Source: Geobacter sp.
Lineage (GTDB): Bacteria > Desulfobacterota > Desulfuromonadia > Geobacterales > Geobacteraceae
Length of the DNA stretch: 64,000 bases
Direction: 5' to 3'
NCBI GenBank assembly: GCA_003314535.1
Contig: POSG01000001.1
Coordinates: forward strand, 124,001-188,000
The position numbers were made by a program, and so were the translations under genes. Positions 60,341-64,000 of the stretch are shown here, in pieces. The stretch's first letter is position 1; every line of letters begins with the position of its first letter. The notes under the pieces are model-generated. The model did no database searches, was not told the DNA's origin, and worked only from the letters and a program-made list of their open reading frames with translations.

Positions 60341-61276
60341 CTATAAAATCGCGTCCCTGCTCTTTTTGGATTCTGCAAAGAAATGCTCGAGCCCCAGGCT
60401 ATCCCGGTTCTCCACCAGGGCACGGAGGTGGGAAAAGTATCCGGAAAACAGATCGATCATCTCCAGGAGAGCATCCCGGTTCATGAGGGCGATGTCCCTC
60501 CACATCACCGGATCCGACGAGGCAATTCGGGTAAAGTCCCTGAATCCACCCGCGGAATACGAGAGAATGCTTTCATCCAGTCGGTCGTATCCTTCCACGG
60601 CATTCACCAGGGAGTATGCAACCATATGGGGCAGATGGGATATGGCCGCCACGATGCGGTCATGCTTGGCCGCATCCATTGTTATGACCTCAGACCCGGC
60701 AATTTCCCACATCCTGACAACGGTATCCAGAGCGCGGGAATCCGTAAGTGGAGTCGGAGTGACGATACAGCGCTTTTTCTGGAATAGCGTGGAAAAGGAC
60801 GCATCCACCCCGGATTTTTCCGTACCAGCTATAGGATGGCCTCCGACGAAATGTGTCCCGGCCGGCATCAGTGGCTCACATTCCGCTACTATTGCTTCCT
60901 TAACGCTTCCCCCGTCAGTGACAATGCATCCTGTCGACAGGGATCGGCTGATCCGGGCCAGGAGGGAGCCGATCGAGCAGACCGGCGTCGCAAGGAATAC
61001 AAGATCCGCTCCCTTCACCCCTTCGCAAGGGTCGGTGCTGAAACTGTCGATCACACCAAGTTCCACGGCCCTACGGAGGTTGTTCTCGCTTCTCCCCACG
61101 CCGATGATCTCGCCTACAGCGCCCCGTTCCCGCAGAATCCGGGCCAACGAACCGCCGATAAGTCCCACACCGATTACCGTCATTCTTTTGCTTACGGCAG
61201 TCGTTTCAGCTCCGGCACGCCCCCGTTCGGTGCGGCATCCGCATGTGTCCCCCGGTATCTTCTGGAAATCAGCCAT
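60341..61276 (-). CDS. tyrA: Prephenate dehydrogenase
   Basis: The 311-aa protein has a Rossmann start (VIGVGLIGGSLARIL), the catalytic region GTHFVGGHPIAGTEKSG and an all-helical end. It makes 4-hydroxyphenylpyruvate for tyrosine using NAD(P)+. It follows pheA by 6 bp. The ATG at 61276 gives 31 extra residues compared with most relatives; ATG 61183 (MTVIGVGL) is the alternative, though without a ribosome site. Confidence 0.93.
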   Translation of the reverse strand: MADFQKIPGDTCGCRTERGRAGAETTAVSKRMTVIGVGLIGGSLARILRERGAVGEIIGVGRSENNLRRAVELGVIDSFSTDPCEGVKGADLVFLATPVCSIGSLLARISRSLSTGCIVTDGGSVKEAIVAECEPLMPAGTHFVGGHPIAGTEKSGVDASFSTLFQKKRCIVTPTPLTDSRALDTVVRMWEIAGSEVITMDAAKHDRIVAAISHLPHMVAYSLVNAVEGYDRLDESILSYSAGGFRDFTRIASSDPVMWRDIALMNRDALLEMIDLFSGYFSHLRALVENRDSLGLEHFFAESKKSRDAIL

Positions 61277-61282
61277 GTCAGC

Positions 61283-62359
61283 CTACGCCGTCCTCGGGTA
61301 AGAGCCCAGGACCTTTACGAACTGGCAGCAATCCCGCAACTCGCGAATTGCTTCAGATACAGCCGGATCCAATACGTGCCCGTCCAGGTCGAGGAAGAAT
61401 ATGTATTCCCAAGCCTTTTTCTTCAGGGGACGGGACTCGATCTTGCTCAGGCTGATCCCCCTTTTTGCGAACGGCTCCAGCATTCGATAGAGAATGCCCG
61501 GCTCATCCTTGACCGAAAACATCAGCGAGGTCTTGTCGTCATTGCTTTTTTCGGCGCCCTTTTTCCCAATCACGAGGAATCGCGTGAAGTTGTTCACCTG
61601 GTCCTCGATCCGCTCCCGCACCACCTTCAGGTCATAGAGGGAAGACGCAAGCTCACTCGCTATTGCGGCTGCGGTGTAATCCTCGCTCGCTATCTGGGCG
61701 GCAACTGCGGTAGACGCCACGTCAACGACCGGGACGTTGGGGAAGTTATCCTCAATCCATTCCCGGCACTGCGCTATGGGTTGAGGGTGGGAATATATCT
61801 TTTTAATGTCTTCAGGCCGGCCTGTCCGGGAAAGAAGGTAATGGTGAATCTCCAGCATTATCTCGGCAATGATCTTCAGGTCGCTTTCCATGAACATGTC
61901 CAGCGTATGGGAAACCATGCCTTCCGTTGAGTTTTCGACGGGCACCACTCCATACTGGGCGCGGCCCTTTTCAACCTCCTCGAAAACAGCCGGTATGGAC
62001 TTGCTGGGGATCAGTTCCGCGGAAAGCCCGAACTGATGCATGGCCGCGATGTGCGTAAACGTGGCCTTCGGCCCGAAAAAGGCCACCTTCATCGGAGCTT
62101 CCAGGGCAAGCGAGGCGGAGATTATCTCCCTGAAAACGCTCTTGAGCGCTTCGTTGGGAAACGGCCCGTGATTGCCGGTTGTCAGGCGCTCGTAAATCTC
62201 CCGCTCCCTGCTGGGAACATAGAAATCCTTGGCTTCGCCCTGCTTCAGCCTGCCGATCGAGATGACCATCGATGCACGCTGGTTGAGAAGCTCCAGTATC
62301 CTGTCGTCTATTTCATCGATTGCATTTCGCAGATCTTTGATTGTATTCTTTTCTGACAA
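61283..62359 (-). CDS. pheA: Bifunctional chorismate mutase / prephenate dehydratase (P-protein)
   Basis: The 358-aa protein has an AroQ chorismate mutase domain (LRNAIDEIDDRILELLNQRA), a prephenate dehydratase domain (VAFFGPKATFTHIAAM, NFTRFLVIGK with the catalytic TRF) and a C-terminal ACT domain with the Phe-binding ESRP (ISLSKIESRPLKK). It is feedback-controlled by phenylalanine. It starts with TTG at 62359, with AGGTGA 7 nt upstream, and heads the pheA-tyrA-aroA-cmk/ispH-rpsA row. Confidence 0.95.
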   Translation of the reverse strand: MSEKNTIKDLRNAIDEIDDRILELLNQRASMVISIGRLKQGEAKDFYVPSREREIYERLTTGNHGPFPNEALKSVFREIISASLALEAPMKVAFFGPKATFTHIAAMHQFGLSAELIPSKSIPAVFEEVEKGRAQYGVVPVENSTEGMVSHTLDMFMESDLKIIAEIMLEIHHYLLSRTGRPEDIKKIYSHPQPIAQCREWIEDNFPNVPVVDVASTAVAAQIASEDYTAAAIASELASSLYDLKVVRERIEDQVNNFTRFLVIGKKGAEKSNDDKTSLMFSVKDEPGILYRMLEPFAKRGISLSKIESRPLKKKAWEYIFFLDLDGHVLDPAVSEAIRELRDCCQFVKVLGSYPRTA

Positions 62360-62736
62360 ATCGGAATCACCTGAGAGGGGCTTTCGTGTATGTAGGACGT
62401 ATTAATTTATAGTAAATGCCCAGAAAATGCAATTTATTTTTCCTGCCGCCTCTTATCCGCACAATTCGCGCGAGGGTACCAGACAGAAAGACAAAACACA
62501 TGAAACGCCACCAACCATGCGCAGCTCCGTACCGTGGGCATGATACCTTTTACGAATTTCAATTACGCGAAATCATTGTGCAATAAAATTTGTTGCTTCC
62601 AACCTGCTCCATTGATATGTATAATACCCTGTCATAGAGTAATCACCCTTTCGGGTGATGATCATGATTCTCAGCAATCCGGTTGTCCGAACCTTCATTC
62701 GGGGAACGGCACAGGATTCACCCAAAAGGCACCAGA
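62360..62736. other. Divergent intergenic region between pheA and the GGDEF gene
   Basis: The 377-bp gap contains a possible minus-strand promoter for pheA (62406-62432), a plus-strand TATAAT (62620-62625) with a poor -35 (TTCCAA, 17 bp upstream), and a short hairpin TCACCC-TTTC-GGGTGA (about 62642-62657). No gene or known riboswitch pattern is visible. Confidence 0.5.
62406..62432 (-). promoter_or_regulatory. Possible sigma-70 promoter of pheA
   Basis: TTGCAT (62427-62432) and TATAAA (62406-62411) lie 15 bp apart on the minus strand, 47 bp before the pheA start. Spacing is shorter than the usual 17 bp, so the call is tentative. Confidence 0.38.
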
Positions 62737-64000
62737 ATGCCATCATCCTCCCAGAAAAAACGCATCAGCCTGGTCCAAAAGCTCATTATCAGCTATTTCG
62801 CTGTAGCTGTGTTCAGCATGGCGGCTACAGGGTTTTCGATTTTCGGACTTCACTCTCTGAACGGGATCGTCCGTGACATCGCCCGCAATGATTTCGGCTT
62901 CATGAAATCCGCGGAGGGACTTCGCGAATCCATTTCGGCCCAGGAAAGGAATGCAGCCAAATATTCGGTCCTCAAATCACCCGAGTTCAAGGAATTGTAC
63001 CTTCAGCGAAACCACGAATTCCTCTCCATGATAGACGAGCTGAAAAAGAACAGCTCCGGCGCGCTCCTGGTCAGGCTCGATACTGATTTCAGCGAATTCT
63101 CAAAGAGAGCGGACGATCTTTTCCAAGCGAAAAACAAAGATATCAAGCAACTGAAAAAAGCCGCGGAAAAAGTCAACACTTCCATCGATGCACTGTTCGC
63201 CTCTCGGCAGGTGGTCTTGAACAACAAGCTGAAAAAGGCTGATGAAAAGCGGGAAATGACGGTCAAGTGGACCCTGTTCCTTTCATTCAGCGGTTTCATT
63301 CTCGCCTTTGGCGTCATGGTTCTCTTCATCTACACCATCTCGTCCTCCATAAAGAAACTTAAGCGGGCCACTCATTATATCGCAGAGGGGAATTTCGACT
63401 ACGACCCGCACATACCTTCAGGTGACGAGATCGGTGACCTGGCCAGGGATTTCGTCACAATGGCAGGCCGGCTCAAGGTTTCGGAACAGATGTGCCTCGA
63501 CGCCAGCCCTCTTACCAGGCTGCCAGGCAACATCGCCATCGAGAGAATTCTCACGAAAAAGCTCCAAAAGGGGGAACCCTTTGCCGTGTGCTATGCTGAC
63601 CTTGACAATTTCAAGGCTTACAGCGACCGTTATGGCTACATCCGGGGGAGCGACATGATAAAGATGACCGGTGAAGTGATTTACGAGGTAGTGCAGCGGC
63701 ACACCGACGACAATGCTTTTGTCGGTCATATAGGCGGTGATGATTTCGTCATGATAGTGTCATCCGAAGATGTGGACAGGGTATGCCAAGGCGTAATCGA
63801 CGATTTCACCGTACGGGTGCCTGAATTCTACAATGAAGAAGACCTTGCCCGCGGTTCAATAGAAGGATTCGACCGCTACGGCGTCAAGCGGGTTTTCCCC
63901 CTGATGACAATCTCCATAGCAGTTGTGATGTGTCAGCAGGGCGAATACGATTCGGCGGTCAAGATCGCAAAGACAGCCGCGGAAATCAAAGACTACGCAA
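62737..64000 (+). CDS. Membrane HAMP-GGDEF diguanylate cyclase-like protein (3' end outside window)
   Basis: The ATG at 62737 (AAGG 7 nt upstream) opens a frame that runs to the window's end (421 codons). It has a first membrane helix (about 20-42, YFAVAVFSMAATGFSIFGL), a helical periplasmic sensor (about 43-178), a second helix (about 180-203, LFLSFSGFILAFGVMVLFI), a HAMP region (RRxxx-like, about 205-260) and a GGDEF domain with GGDDF (VGHIGGDDFVMIV near residue 331) and AVCYADLDNFKAYSDRYGYI. It probably makes c-di-GMP, which the PilZ protein at 8281 could sense. Confidence 0.88.
   Translation, partial: MPSSSQKKRISLVQKLIISYFAVAVFSMAATGFSIFGLHSLNGIVRDIARNDFGFMKSAEGLRESISAQERNAAKYSVLKSPEFKELYLQRNHEFLSMIDELKKNSSGALLVRLDTDFSEFSKRADDLFQAKNKDIKQLKKAAEKVNTSIDALFASRQVVLNNKLKKADEKREMTVKWTLFLSFSGFILAFGVMVLFIYTISSSIKKLKRATHYIAEGNFDYDPHIPSGDEIGDLARDFVTMAGRLKVSEQMCLDASPLTRLPGNIAIERILTKKLQKGEPFAVCYADLDNFKAYSDRYGYIRGSDMIKMTGEVIYEVVQRHTDDNAFVGHIGGDDFVMIVSSEDVDRVCQGVIDDFTVRVPEFYNEEDLARGSIEGFDRYGVKRVFPLMTISIAVVMCQQGEYDSAVKIAKTAAEIKDYA

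Noticed and set aside
62640-62736. Possible riboswitch (for example a c-di-GMP type) before the GGDEF gene
   Set aside because: There is a short hairpin, but the conserved CACGCACAGGGCAAACC-like core of GEMM riboswitches is absent.
1-64000. CRISPR array, rRNA, prophage or intact insertion sequence
   Set aside because: No regularly spaced repeats, rRNA signatures, phage structural genes or complete transposase with terminal repeats were seen.

Overview
The window is about 64 kb of a chromosome from a motile Gram-negative bacterium. Gene order and families point to Desulfuromonadia/Geobacterales (Geobacter-like): a pheA-tyrA-aroA-cmk-ispH-rpsA-ihfB cluster, many TPR proteins, a PilZ protein, a GGDDF-type GGDEF protein and abundant sigma-54 control. 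This assignment rests on recognised protein families and gene order, not on a database search. More than 80 percent of the window is one flagellar locus, nearly all on the minus strand.

Layout from left to right. (1) 1-8.0 kb is a filament module: a very large glycosyltransferase (three GT2 domains plus TPRs, cut by the left edge), the FlaF and FlbT regulators usually seen in Alphaproteobacteria, an unknown 197-aa protein, a small flagellin, and a TPR/GT9-like glycosyltransferase. (2) 8.2-11.1 kb holds a PilZ protein, motB, motA and flbD. (3) 11.2-14.9 kb is a late operon behind a sigma-28 promoter: flgJ-like, flgM, flgN, flgK, flgL. (4) 14.9-23.6 kb reads flhA-flhF-fliA-flgF-flgG-flgA-flgH-flgI behind a sigma-54 promoter; flhG is not in its usual place. 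(5) 23.7-29.3 kb reads fliL-M-N-O-P-Q-R-flhB behind another sigma-54 promoter. (6) 29.7-30.5 kb carries an unrelated sirtuin gene. (7) 30.5-41.5 kb is the hook/basal-body operon flgB-flgC-fliE-F-G-H-I-J-motE-like-fliK-flgD-TIGR02530-flgE, also behind a sigma-54 promoter. (8) 41.5-52.0 kb holds a periplasmic TPR protein, a cheY/cheX/CheX-pseudoreceiver operon, a PAS histidine kinase, a lytic transglycosylase, two sigma-54 activators and a small unknown gene. (9) 52.1-54.9 kb (mixed strands) holds a second FliK-like gene with a FlhB-C-terminal-like gene, then an EAL-HDOD protein. (10) 55.0-62.4 kb is housekeeping: tRNA-Leu(UAA), ihfB, rpsA, a continuous cmk-ispH reading frame, aroA, tyrA, pheA. 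(11) At the right edge a HAMP-GGDEF protein runs out of the window.

Regulation can be read directly. Nine 16-bp sites resembling the -24/-12 sigma-54 consensus stand in front of transcription units, including the histidine kinase and one activator themselves. Four sites with TAAAGTTT-N11-GCCGATAA spacing (sigma-28) precede flagellin, the flgJ-flgM operon, cheY and pilZ. With fliA and flgM both encoded here, this gives a three-tier cascade: two-component system plus sigma-54 for basal body and hook, then FliA for late genes, with FlgM as checkpoint. The promoter set ties otherwise anonymous genes (the GT9-like glycosyltransferase, the periplasmic TPR protein, the second FliK/FlhX pair) to the flagellum. 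No CRISPR array, rRNA, prophage or intact insertion sequence was seen.
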